64,000 nucleotides of DNA from Pararobbsia silviterrae. Its GTDB lineage: Bacteria; Pseudomonadota; Gammaproteobacteria; Burkholderiales; Burkholderiaceae. Position numbers and translations under genes: made by a program. The DNA lies in NCBI RefSeq assembly GCF_003628125.1, contig NZ_RBZU01000001.1:1025793-1089792 (forward strand), given 5' to 3'. Under the pieces are notes generated by a model. It saw nothing but the letters and a program-made list of their open reading frames with translations. It searched no databases and was not told where the DNA came from. Below, in pieces: positions 35,015 through 43,201 of the stretch (the stretch's first letter is position 1; each line of letters opens with the position of its first letter).

Positions 35015-35350
35015 GGCGCGCGGGTTCGTGCGCGTTCGTTCCGAAGGGTGTCGAGCCGTGTTTCGTGTTCCGTGTCACGCGAACATGTCGTGTCGTACGT
35101 AACGGCATGACAGGGGCAGGGCGGAAGCACGAGGGGCATGGAAGGCGCTTAGAGGCGCTTAGAGGCGCTCAGAGGGGCTTAAAGCAGCGGAGCGACATGG
35201 ACGGGGACGGGGCGCGAGCGAGAGATCGACGCGATCGGCCGGCAATCTGTATGCATCGTCACAACACATCGCATGCAGGATGTCGGCTGCGATCCGACGC
35301 ATCGCGTCATCGGTCCCGAGAGGCCGCACCGGGACCGCGACGCGCGTGAT
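35015..35350. other. Convergent spacer with a 10-bp tandem repeat
   Basis: These 336 bases lie between two converging genes. They hold four 10-bp units at 35141-35180 and no coding frame or clear terminator. Confidence 0.5.
35141..35180. repeat. Four 10-bp tandem units
   Basis: Units AGAGGCGCTT (one exact, three with one or two changes) follow in register. The period is near one helical turn. Confidence 0.8.
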
Positions 35351-35677
35351 TCAATGACCGTATGCCGGATCGACCGGCAGTCCCGCGAGACTGAACACCG
35401 CGCGCAGCGTCGCAGGGCGAATGTCGCGCTGGGCCGCGAGCGCGGTCAGCACATAGTCGACCGCCTTGGCGAGCCGCAGGATGCGCAATGTCGCCAGCGT
35501 ATCGGGCGTGCCGCGCCGCATCGACTCGGCGACGTGCAACATCGTGTTCGCCGCGTCGCGCGCCATTTCGAGTTCGAGTTGCTGCTTCGACGTCCAGCGC
35601 GGGAAGTCGAGCAATTTATCGAGCATGTCGCGAAACTTTTGTTCAGCGTCCTGATTGGGTTGGGCTTGCATTGTCAT
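35351..35677 (-). CDS. Conserved-looking helical protein of unknown function
   Basis: This 108-aa, mostly helical protein has no signal peptide. Start 35677 is chosen because GGGAG lies 6 bases upstream; two ATGs flank it. Segments such as KFRDMLDKLLDFPRW, DAANTMLHVAESMRRG and LAKAVDYVLTALAAQRD look like a folded small domain. No family recognised. Confidence 0.72.
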   Translation of the reverse strand: MTMQAQPNQDAEQKFRDMLDKLLDFPRWTSKQQLELEMARDAANTMLHVAESMRRGTPDTLATLRILRLAKAVDYVLTALAAQRDIRPATLRAVFSLAGLPVDPAYGH

Positions 35678-36061
35678 GATCATCTCCCAAGAGACCCTGC
35701 TCGACCTCGTGTCGGCAGTCCGGCAAGTCGGGCCGTTGGTGCTAACCATGCACGATCCGTTCCAGGGCCGATTTCACGGCGGCGGCCGAGGAATGCATGC
35801 GCGCGCGGTCCGCGTACCAGAGAAAAACGTAACGTATTTGAATCACCATGATGGCCGACTGCGAGCGCGTCGCTTTGACGCAGGGCGGGGTTTGCGTGCG
35901 ATCGACCTGCCGGAAGCCGCGACCGCGCGACGTTTCGGGTCTGCGACAAGTTTTTGCCAACCGTTTAAGATCCTGCCGTTGCGACGCGTCGTGCGTCGAG
36001 CCGACGCCGGAAGCGCATCGCGGCACCATTCCCAATTCAATCGTCAGAACCGGAATATCGA
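35678..36061. other. Divergent spacer before the nitroreductase gene
   Basis: These 384 bases have no credible gene. They should carry both divergent promoters, but I could not place them. Confidence 0.4.
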
Positions 36062-36655
36062 ATGACTACTTCTCCGCGCATTGCCGAGCATCCGATCGAA
36101 CAGCAATTTCTCGAGCGCTGGTCGCCGCGCGCCTATGCGGGCGAGCCGATTCCCGAAGCGACCCTCAAATCCCTGCTCGAAGCGGCCCGCTGGGCGCCTT
36201 CGTCGTACAACGCGCAGCCCTGGCGCTTTGTCTATGCGCGCCGCGATACGCCGCATTGGGAGCAGTTCCTGGGCTTCCTGAACGAATTCAATCAATCGTG
36301 GGCGAAGAACGCGTCGGCGATCGTCATCGTGATCTCGAAGACGACCTCGCTGCCGCCGGGCGGCACGCAGGAAGTGCCTTGGCCGACGCATTCGTTCGAC
36401 ACGGGCGCCGCGTGGGGCTATCTCGCGCTGCAGGCATCGCTGTCGGGCTGGCCGGCACACGGCATGGTCGGGATCCTGAAGGACAAGATCCGCGCCGAAC
36501 TCGGTCTGCCCGAGAACTATGCCGTCGAGGCGGCCGTCGCGATCGGCAAGCAGGGCGACAAGTCGATCCTGCCCGAGGGCCTGCAACAGCGCGAAGCGCC
36601 GAGCCCGCGCAAGCCTTTGTCGGAAGTCGCGTCGGAAGGCAAGTTCATCGCCTGA
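36062..36655 (+). CDS. Nitroreductase-family FMN oxidoreductase
   Basis: This 197-aa flavoprotein has family landmarks: RWSPRAYAGEPI near the N-terminus, the FMN-binding PSSYNAQPWRF and GAAWGYLALQASLSGW. Members reduce nitro groups, quinones or other electrophiles with NAD(P)H. The physiological substrate is not evident. It converges on the exonuclease gene. Confidence 0.92.
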   Translation: MTTSPRIAEHPIEQQFLERWSPRAYAGEPIPEATLKSLLEAARWAPSSYNAQPWRFVYARRDTPHWEQFLGFLNEFNQSWAKNASAIVIVISKTTSLPPGGTQEVPWPTHSFDTGAAWGYLALQASLSGWPAHGMVGILKDKIRAELGLPENYAVEAAVAIGKQGDKSILPEGLQQREAPSPRKPLSEVASEGKFIA

Positions 36656-36770
36656 GATCGCGGATTTCTGGTGGGAGGACGCGTGAGCGTCCGTCCGGAT
36701 GCCCGTCGCGCGATGGGCGTCCGTGCTGGGATGGCGTCGATCGATGTCGGCGCCTGTTGCCTTGCGCGGT

Positions 36771-37556
36771 CTACTCGGCTTTCCCGGTCTTCGCGCGAGG
36801 CCGGCGGGGCGTCGCGACGGGCTCGCCGGGGCGACGCGTCAGCGACTGGACGGCCTGCCTTATCGTCTGCGTCGAATGATGCGCGTGAATGATCTGCCAG
36901 AACTGCCAGACGAGATCGGCATCCGCGAGCGCGCGATGGCGTCCGAGCGGCTCGAGCGCATAGCGCTCGACGATCGCGCTGAGCCCGTGCTTGCCCGCGT
37001 CCGGGAATAGCTTGCGCGAGAGCTGGACCGTGCACAGCATGTCGGCCTCGAATATCAGACCCGCGCGTTCGAACGACTGCTGAAGAAATCCATAGTCGAA
37101 GCGCGCGTTGTGCGCGACGAACAGCCGGCCTTGCAGGCGCGCGGCGAGCGCCGGCGCGAGCGCGGCGAACACGGGCTGGCCCCGCACCATCTCGTTCGAA
37201 ATGCCCGTGAGTTCCTGAACGAACAGCGGAATGTCGCGCTCGGGGTCGACGAGCGACGTCCAGGTATCGACGCCGTAGCGGCTGACCTCGACGATGCCGA
37301 TTTCCGTGATGCGGTCCGTGAGCGCGCTGCCCCCCGTTGTTTCGAGATCGACGAACACGATCGGACGTTCGAGCGCCTCGAGCATGCGGTCGAGGCGCGC
37401 GTTGTCGTGCGCGCGTCCGATCTCGGCGACCGCGTCGCGGACCTGTTCGAAGACGGGGTCGTTCGCCAGCGTCTCGGTCGCGCTTGCGTCATTGGCCGGG
37501 GCGATCGTGCCTGCGGCGGTGTCGCCCGCCGTCTTGCTGCTTTCCATGCGTGTCAT
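36771..37556 (-). CDS. DEDDh 3'-5' exonuclease (DnaQ-like)
   Basis: This 261-aa nuclease carries the DEDDh set: FVDLETTG (ExoI), HNARFDYGFL (ExoII) and HRALADADLVWQF (ExoIII). It resembles the epsilon proofreading subunit of DNA polymerase III but has an extra N-terminal leader and a basic C-terminal tail (RRPRAKTGKAE), so it is probably an accessory exonuclease. Start 37556 follows CAGGA on the minus strand. Confidence 0.88.
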   Translation of the reverse strand: MTRMESSKTAGDTAAGTIAPANDASATETLANDPVFEQVRDAVAEIGRAHDNARLDRMLEALERPIVFVDLETTGGSALTDRITEIGIVEVSRYGVDTWTSLVDPERDIPLFVQELTGISNEMVRGQPVFAALAPALAARLQGRLFVAHNARFDYGFLQQSFERAGLIFEADMLCTVQLSRKLFPDAGKHGLSAIVERYALEPLGRHRALADADLVWQFWQIIHAHHSTQTIRQAVQSLTRRPGEPVATPRRPRAKTGKAE

Positions 37557-37729
37557 GCGAATCCTGCTGAACGGGACGGCCCATCGCATCGACGACGGAC
37601 CGGATCGACCCGACGCCGCTTCTTTCGACGCGTTCGCGGGCGACGGGGCCCTACCATAACACTCCCGGTGGCCCCGTGGCCCGCACCCGCACCCGCATGC
37701 GCGCGCCTCGTTTCCGATAAACGCGATGT

Positions 37730-38578
37730 CTACCGCCAGAAGGCGAACCGCCGAGACCACGATCGTTCGAGCGCGGGGAAGTCGATATCGCCGGTGAAGC
37801 AATTTTTCATATCGTGTTCAAACGGATGAGCGGGGCTCTTGAGCCTCACGAGCACGACCGGCTGGCGCGACGCGTCGCCTTCGATCCGATGGATCTCCTT
37901 GACCTTGAGCGGCGTATCCGGCGTCACCAGCACGTGGTCCGCGAGCATGCCGCCCGCCGCCATGTGCTTCGGAACGGTCTCGTCGAAAATCAGCAGGACG
38001 TGTTCGGACGCCGGATCGCGGAACTGCGCGGTCCACGTTTCCATCCAGTGGATCGCGTGCTGGGGCAATGCCGAGGCGGACATCAAGCCGCCATCGTGAA
38101 TGACGTCGCCGAGCACGATCGTCTGTCCGTAAACGCCGGCCGGCGCGGTCGTCGCGCGATACGCGATGCCGGGATACGGCGTGAGCTTCGAGACGGTATC
38201 GCAGAGCGCGCGCGCCATTCGCGCTGCGTGGTCGCTTCGGCGAAGACCTCGCAGATGGTCGTTGATGATCCGATGCTCGCCGTTGCCGCCTTCGATATAG
38301 TCGACGAGGCATGGCGGGTCCTGGCGGTTCGCATCGGCGTTGAGTTGCTCGAGGATCGCCAGATCGTCTTGTCTTTGGCTCGCATCGCGCTGCCGGTAGG
38401 GGCCGTCATCGGGACCGAGATAGAGCGCTTTCAATGCCTCGCACGCGTGCGACATGCCTTTTTCAGACGAAAACGCCGAGCGTGCGCCGTCGAGGCATGC
38501 GAACCGCGAGCGCGCGGCGGTGCCGGGGGCGCCGGACGTTCCTGGCGCCTGGAGACGGGTGTAGGGAGTCGTGGGCAT
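37730..38578 (-). CDS. Probable ADP-ribosyltransferase-fold protein
   Basis: This 282-aa protein fits the arginine-type mono-ADP-ribosyltransferase layout. YIEGGNGEHRIINDHLRG (94-111) matches the helical entry with IN-x2-LR. Arg141 in GIAYRATT is the NAD-binding Arg. GGLMSAS (163-169) stands for the STS strand. VLLIFDE and ADHVLVTPDTPLKVKEI end the core. Where active enzymes have ExE before the VLV strand, this one has ADH (213-215), so activity is doubtful or altered. There is no signal peptide; the N-terminus is Pro/Thr/Ser/Arg-rich as in secreted effectors. GC at third positions is lower than in neighbours. Start 38578 follows GAGG. Confidence 0.6.
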   Translation of the reverse strand: MPTTPYTRLQAPGTSGAPGTAARSRFACLDGARSAFSSEKGMSHACEALKALYLGPDDGPYRQRDASQRQDDLAILEQLNADANRQDPPCLVDYIEGGNGEHRIINDHLRGLRRSDHAARMARALCDTVSKLTPYPGIAYRATTAPAGVYGQTIVLGDVIHDGGLMSASALPQHAIHWMETWTAQFRDPASEHVLLIFDETVPKHMAAGGMLADHVLVTPDTPLKVKEIHRIEGDASRQPVVLVRLKSPAHPFEHDMKNCFTGDIDFPALERSWSRRFAFWR

Positions 38579-38897
38579 CGTGTGGCCTCGGTCGTCAAAG
38601 AGGCCCATGCTCGAAGGCGCGCGGATCCGACGCCACCACGGAGCGACCGTATCGATGCGCCGTGTGACGCCGGACGCGCTCGGCGTCGGTCCGGGAGGCT
38701 TATCGGGACGATGACGAGACAGGGTGCGCGGTCCGTGTCCGCGACCGGTACTATTGCGGGAGCCGCGACGGCGGCAGGGTGGACACGGATGGCGCGCAGC
38801 GCGCCCGCCCGCCCATGATCCATGCACGCGCCGGGTTCGATGCCGGGTTCCGCATCGCGTCGGCGCGCACCGATACCGAAATCACGAGGAGGCACAG
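38579..38897. other. Divergent spacer of the ART-fold and serine hydrolase genes
   Basis: These 319 bases carry no gene. The GAGGAGG before ATG 38898 is the only clear signal. I see no plant-inducible or sigma-54 promoter for the effector-like gene. Confidence 0.4.
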
Positions 38898-40109
38898 ATG
38901 GCGGCAGGCGGTTTTTCAGAGGCGCGTCTCGCGCGCATCGGCGAAGCGATGGCGCGGCATGTCAATGTCGCCGAGGGCGGCACGGGGGTCGCGGGCATGG
39001 TCACGATGCTGTATCGGCGCGGCGAGCTCGCCCATGTCGATGCGCAAGGCTATCGCGACGCCGAAGCGCGCACGCCGATCGCGCGCGATTCGGTGTTCCG
39101 GATCGCATCGATGACCAAGCCGATCACGACGGTCGCCGCGCTGATGCTGCGCGAGGAAGGGCGGCTGCGGTTCAGCGATCCGATCGAGAAGTGGCTGCCC
39201 GAGTTCGCGGCGCCGCGCGTGCTGCGCGCGGCCGACGGCCCGCTCGACGACACGGTTGCCGCGCGCAAGCCCATCACCGTGTTCGATCTGCTCACGCATC
39301 GCGCGGGGCTCGCCTATGACTTCACGGCGCCGCCCGCGCTCGCGGCGCTCTACGCGCAGGCGTTCAACGGATTGAATACGCGCGCGAGCGCCGACGAGTG
39401 CGTGCGCCGGCTCGCGACGATCCCGCTGCTGTTCGAGCCCGGCGAGCGATGGTTCTACAGCGTCTCGATCGATCTGCTCGGTGTCCTGATCGCGCGTCTG
39501 AGCGGGATGTCGCTCGGCGAGTTCTTCCGCACGCGGATCCTCGATCCGCTCGGCATGCGCGATACGGGGTTCGCGCTGCGGCCCGATCAGGCCGCGCGCA
39601 TGACGAGCGCCTATGTGTTCAACGAGTCGACGGGCCATGTGCTGCCGGTCGACAAGGCGACCGAAAGCGTCTGGGCGAATCCCGAGCGCTTCGAGGGCGG
39701 CGGCGGCGGGCTTGTATCGACGGCCGACGACTATCTGCAGTTCGCGCGGCTCATGCTTGGGCGCGGTCGCGTGGACGGCATTCGGCTGCTCTCGAACGCG
39801 TCGGTCGATCTGATGACCTCGGGCGTGCTGAGCGCCGACGAGCGGCGCAATCCGACGTTCGGGCTCGATTTCTGGGCCGGCCAGACCTTCGGTCTCGGTC
39901 TGTCGATCGTCGACGATCCCATCCGGCGCTTGCCGCTCGGTTATCGGAGCACGGGCGCCTATAGCTGGGGCGGCGCATTCGGGACGAACTGGATCGCCGA
40001 TCCGCGTGAGGACATGATCGGCGTCTTCATGATCCAGCGGCGCTCGGAGTCGCACTATCCGGTGTCGGCGGAGTTCGAGGAGCTGGCTTACGCGGCGATC
40101 GAGGACTGA
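38898..40109 (+). CDS. Serine hydrolase of the beta-lactamase/esterase class C family
   Basis: This 403-aa protein has the class C beta-lactamase fold without a signal peptide, which suggests a cytoplasmic esterase or transpeptidase-like hydrolase. Nucleophile Ser and Lys are in RIASMTKPIT, the Tyr motif is RWFYSVSIDLLG, and the third element is WGGAFGTNW. Length and THRAGLAYDF fit EstB-type esterases. ATG 38898 follows GAGGAGG. Confidence 0.9.
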   Translation: MAAGGFSEARLARIGEAMARHVNVAEGGTGVAGMVTMLYRRGELAHVDAQGYRDAEARTPIARDSVFRIASMTKPITTVAALMLREEGRLRFSDPIEKWLPEFAAPRVLRAADGPLDDTVAARKPITVFDLLTHRAGLAYDFTAPPALAALYAQAFNGLNTRASADECVRRLATIPLLFEPGERWFYSVSIDLLGVLIARLSGMSLGEFFRTRILDPLGMRDTGFALRPDQAARMTSAYVFNESTGHVLPVDKATESVWANPERFEGGGGGLVSTADDYLQFARLMLGRGRVDGIRLLSNASVDLMTSGVLSADERRNPTFGLDFWAGQTFGLGLSIVDDPIRRLPLGYRSTGAYSWGGAFGTNWIADPREDMIGVFMIQRRSESHYPVSAEFEELAYAAIED

Positions 40110-40151
40110 TCGCGGCCGCCGCATCCGGGCGCCTCGGTCGCCTCAGTCGCC

Positions 40152-41171
40152 TCAGTCGCCCGCGGCGCCTTCCGCGTGATAGCGCGTGACGCGTTCGACT
40201 TCATTCTTCGAGCCGAGAAACACGGCGACGCGTTCGTGCAGGTGCTGCGGTTTGAGATCGAGAATCCGCGACGTGCCGTTGGTCGCCGCGCCGCCGGCCT
40301 GTTCGATGAGGAATGCCATCGGATTGGCTTCGTACATCAGGCGCAGGCGGCCCGGGCGCGACGGTTCGCGCTTGTCGGCCGGATACATGAACACGCCGCC
40401 GCGGATCAGGATCCGGTTCACGTCGGCGACCATCGACGCGGTCCACCGCATATTGAAGTCGACACCGCGCGGCCCTTCCTTGCCGGCCTCGAGTTCGTCG
40501 ATATAGCGCGTGACGGGCGCATACCAGTGACGCGCATTCGACGCATTGATCGCGTATTCGCGCGTGTCGGCGGGGATCTTCATATCGCGCGTCGTGAGGA
40601 CCCACGAGCCGAGTTCGCGATCGAGCGTGAACGACTGCACGCCGTTGCCCGTCGTGAGCACAAGCACGGTTTGCGGGCCGTAGACCGCATAGCCCGCGGC
40701 GACCTGCCGCGAGCCTTCCTGCAGAAACGACGCTTCGCTCGGGTGCTCGTTATCGTCAGGACAGCGGAGCACCGAAAAGATCGTGCCGATCGAGACGTTG
40801 ACGTCGATGTTCGACGAACCGTCGAGCGGATCGAACAACAGCAGGTATTCGCCCTTCGGGTAGCGATTCGGAATCGGGTGGATTTTCTCGAGTTCCTCGG
40901 AGGCCATCGCGGCAAGATTGCCGCCCCATTCGTTGGCTTCGAGCAGGATTTCGTTCGACAGGATATCGAGCTTCTTCTGGACTTCGCCCTGCACGTTTTC
41001 GCTGCCCGCGACGCCGAGTACATCGCCGAGCGCGCCCTTGCTGACGTGATGCGCGATCGCCTTGCAGGCGCGCGCGACGACTTCGATCAACAGGCGCAAG
41101 TCGCCGGGTATGTTGTCGTGCTGGCGTTGTTGCTCGATCAGATACTGCGTGAGGGTCGTGCGGCGGGACAT
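40152..41171 (-). CDS. fbp: Fructose-1,6-bisphosphatase class I
   Basis: This 339-aa gluconeogenic enzyme hydrolyses fructose 1,6-bisphosphate to fructose 6-phosphate. The metal-binding [13 protein letters not shown] signature and ASEELEKI segment are present, as are [14 protein letters not shown] and [11 protein letters not shown] near the sugar site. The start at 41171 gives the standard N-terminus [11 protein letters not shown]. Length is typical. Confidence 0.96.
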   Translation of the reverse strand: MSRRTTLTQYLIEQQRQHDNIPGDLRLLIEVVARACKAIAHHVSKGALGDVLGVAGSENVQGEVQKKLDILSNEILLEANEWGGNLAAMASEELEKIHPIPNRYPKGEYLLLFDPLDGSSNIDVNVSIGTIFSVLRCPDDNEHPSEASFLQEGSRQVAAGYAVYGPQTVLVLTTGNGVQSFTLDRELGSWVLTTRDMKIPADTREYAINASNARHWYAPVTRYIDELEAGKEGPRGVDFNMRWTASMVADVNRILIRGGVFMYPADKREPSRPGRLRLMYEANPMAFLIEQAGGAATNGTSRILDLKPQHLHERVAVFLGSKNEVERVTRYHAEGAAGD

Positions 41172-41483
41172 TGAAAACTCCGGGACTGAAATTGCCCCGA
41201 TTGTACGCGCCGATGACAACAGTTCGATGTCGGGCAGGCGCGTCGCGGACAGTCTCCGCATGTCCGGGACGAATTCGCTGACGAACGATCGTGCCGATAT
41301 CGAACGGACGTTTCCGCGATCTCGACACGGCGCGGAAGAACCTTTGCTAGACTGCCCGACAATGACGCGTCGGCCCGACGGCGAGGGTGCCGACGCCCGC
41401 TCGGCGAGGCCGGACCCCGCTGTAGCGCGGATCCCACTGCGTCATCGCGTTGAATTCGCCGACGACACTGCGACGGAGACACC
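41172..41483. other. Divergent spacer of fbp and the DGPF gene
   Basis: These 312 bases have no gene. Promoters for fbp and the DGPF/ECF pair should lie here; ECF42-type sigma factors usually read a promoter before the partner gene, but I could not identify its motif. Confidence 0.4.
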
Positions 41484-41837
41484 ATGTCCTACCTGCTGCT
41501 CATTGTCGAACCGGCCGGCCATCGCGATACGCGCCCGATCGAGGCCGGCCGTGAGGCCTACGCGCGCATGCTGCAATTTACCGACACGCTCAAGTCGCGC
41601 GGGGTGCTCCAGGCCAGCCATTCGCTGACGTCCGACAAAGATGCCGTGCGTGTCCAGATGCGCGAGGGCGAGACACGACTCGTCGACGGACCGTTCGCGG
41701 AGGCCAAGGAGATGATCGGCGGCTTCTTCCTGCTCGATTGCGATACCCATGAAGAGGCGCTGCAGATCGCGCGCGAGTGCCCGGCCGTCGAGTGGGGGAC
41801 GGTCGAGGTTCGGCAGACCGGACCGTGCTGCGACTAG
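41484..41837 (+). CDS. DGPF-domain (YCII-related) protein, ECF42 partner
   Basis: This 117-aa YCII-fold protein has the DGPFAEAKEMIGGFFLLD signature that names DGPF proteins. These are typical genomic and regulatory partners of ECF42 sigma factors, one of which follows after 61 bases. Function is unknown; the fold has a ferredoxin-like active pocket. ATG 41484 follows GGAGACACC. Confidence 0.93.
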   Translation: MSYLLLIVEPAGHRDTRPIEAGREAYARMLQFTDTLKSRGVLQASHSLTSDKDAVRVQMREGETRLVDGPFAEAKEMIGGFFLLDCDTHEEALQIARECPAVEWGTVEVRQTGPCCD

Positions 41838-41898
41838 ACGTCCGGTCGCGGCTTTTCGTGAATCGCGCGAACCCCGTAAGCCTCGAGCCCCGACGCCG

Positions 41899-43194
41899 AT
41901 GAACCGACCGTCTTGCGACGAGCGGGGCACGCATCGCGCGATCGAGGCCGTCTGGCGCATCGAGGCCGCGAAGGTCATCGCTCATGCGGCGCGCATCGTG
42001 CGCGACGTCGGCCTCGCGGAGGACATCGCGCACGATGCGCTGATCGCGGCGCTCGAGCACTGGCCGCGCGAAGGCGTACCCGAGAACCCCGGCGCCTGGC
42101 TCATGACGACGGCGAAGCGGCGCGCGCTCGACCGCATCAAGCTCGACGCGCTGCATCGGCGCAAACACGATGCGCTCGGCGCGGATCTCGACGCGCTCGA
42201 TGCGCATGTCGTGCCCGATATCGCCGACGCGCTCGACGCGGCGCGCGCCGACGACATCGGTGACGATCTGTTGCGACTCATCTTCACGGCCTGCCATCCG
42301 ATCCTGTCGACCGACGCGCGCGTCGCGCTGACGCTGCGTCTGCTCGGCGGCCTCGCGACCGGCGAGATCGCGCGCGCCTATCTGAGCACGGAAGCGACGA
42401 TCGCGCAGCGGATCGTCCGCGCGAAACGCACGCTGGCCGCGGCGCGCGTGCCGTTCGAGCTGCCGCGTGCCGACGCGCGCGCGACGCGTCTCGTATCGGT
42501 GCTCGAGGTCATCTATCTGATCTTCAACGAGGGCTATGCGGCGACCGCGGGCGACGACTGGATGCGTCCCGCGCTTTGCGAGGAGGCGTTGCGGCTCGGC
42601 CGCGTGCTCGCCGGGCTCATGCCGCATGAGCCTGAAGTCCACGGACTGATCGCGCTCATGGAGATTCAGGCGTCGCGGATCGGCGCCCGGACCGATCCGC
42701 GCGGCCGTCCGGTGCTGCTGCTCGATCAGGATCGTAGCCGCTGGGACCGGTCGCTGATCCGGCGCGGGCTCGACGCGCTCGACCGCGCGCTCGCGCTCGG
42801 CGGCGTCGCGGGGCCGTATGCGTTGCAGGCCGGGCTCGCCGCATGCCATGCGCGCGCGAACACGCCCGAGGAAACCGACTGGCCGCTGATCGTCGCGCTC
42901 TACGACGCGCTCGTCGAGGTCGCGCCATCGCCGGTCGTCGCATTGAATCGCGCGGTCGCGGTCGGCATGGCGTTCGGGCCCGAGGCCGGGCTAGCGTGCG
43001 TCGATGCGCTGGACGGCGACTCGTCGCTCGCGCGCTATCCGTGGTTGCCGAGCGTGCGCGGCGATCTGCTCGCGAAGCTCGGCCGCGTCGACGAAGCGCG
43101 CGCCGAATTCGCGCGCGCCGCCGCGATGACCCGCAACGCGCGCGAACGCGAACTGCTGCTCGACCGCGCGAGCCGGCTCGGCGCGGCCGATTGA
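41899..43194 (+). CDS. ECF42-type sigma factor with C-terminal extension
   Basis: This 431-aa protein has sigma regions 2 (VIAHAARIVRDVGLAEDIAHD) and 4 (LTLRLLGGLATGEIARAYL) followed by a long helical extension with TPR-like repeats (AGPYALQAGLAACHARA ... YPWLPSVRGDLLAKLG). It has no anti-sigma gene beside it; in ECF42 the extension itself is needed for activity. ATG 41899 is internal to a longer frame and gives the family start. It ends 7 bases from the convergent pepN stop. Confidence 0.92.
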   Translation: MNRPSCDERGTHRAIEAVWRIEAAKVIAHAARIVRDVGLAEDIAHDALIAALEHWPREGVPENPGAWLMTTAKRRALDRIKLDALHRRKHDALGADLDALDAHVVPDIADALDAARADDIGDDLLRLIFTACHPILSTDARVALTLRLLGGLATGEIARAYLSTEATIAQRIVRAKRTLAAARVPFELPRADARATRLVSVLEVIYLIFNEGYAATAGDDWMRPALCEEALRLGRVLAGLMPHEPEVHGLIALMEIQASRIGARTDPRGRPVLLLDQDRSRWDRSLIRRGLDALDRALALGGVAGPYALQAGLAACHARANTPEETDWPLIVALYDALVEVAPSPVVALNRAVAVGMAFGPEAGLACVDALDGDSSLARYPWLPSVRGDLLAKLGRVDEARAEFARAAAMTRNARERELLLDRASRLGAAD

Positions 43195-43201
43195 ACGCGC
43201 A

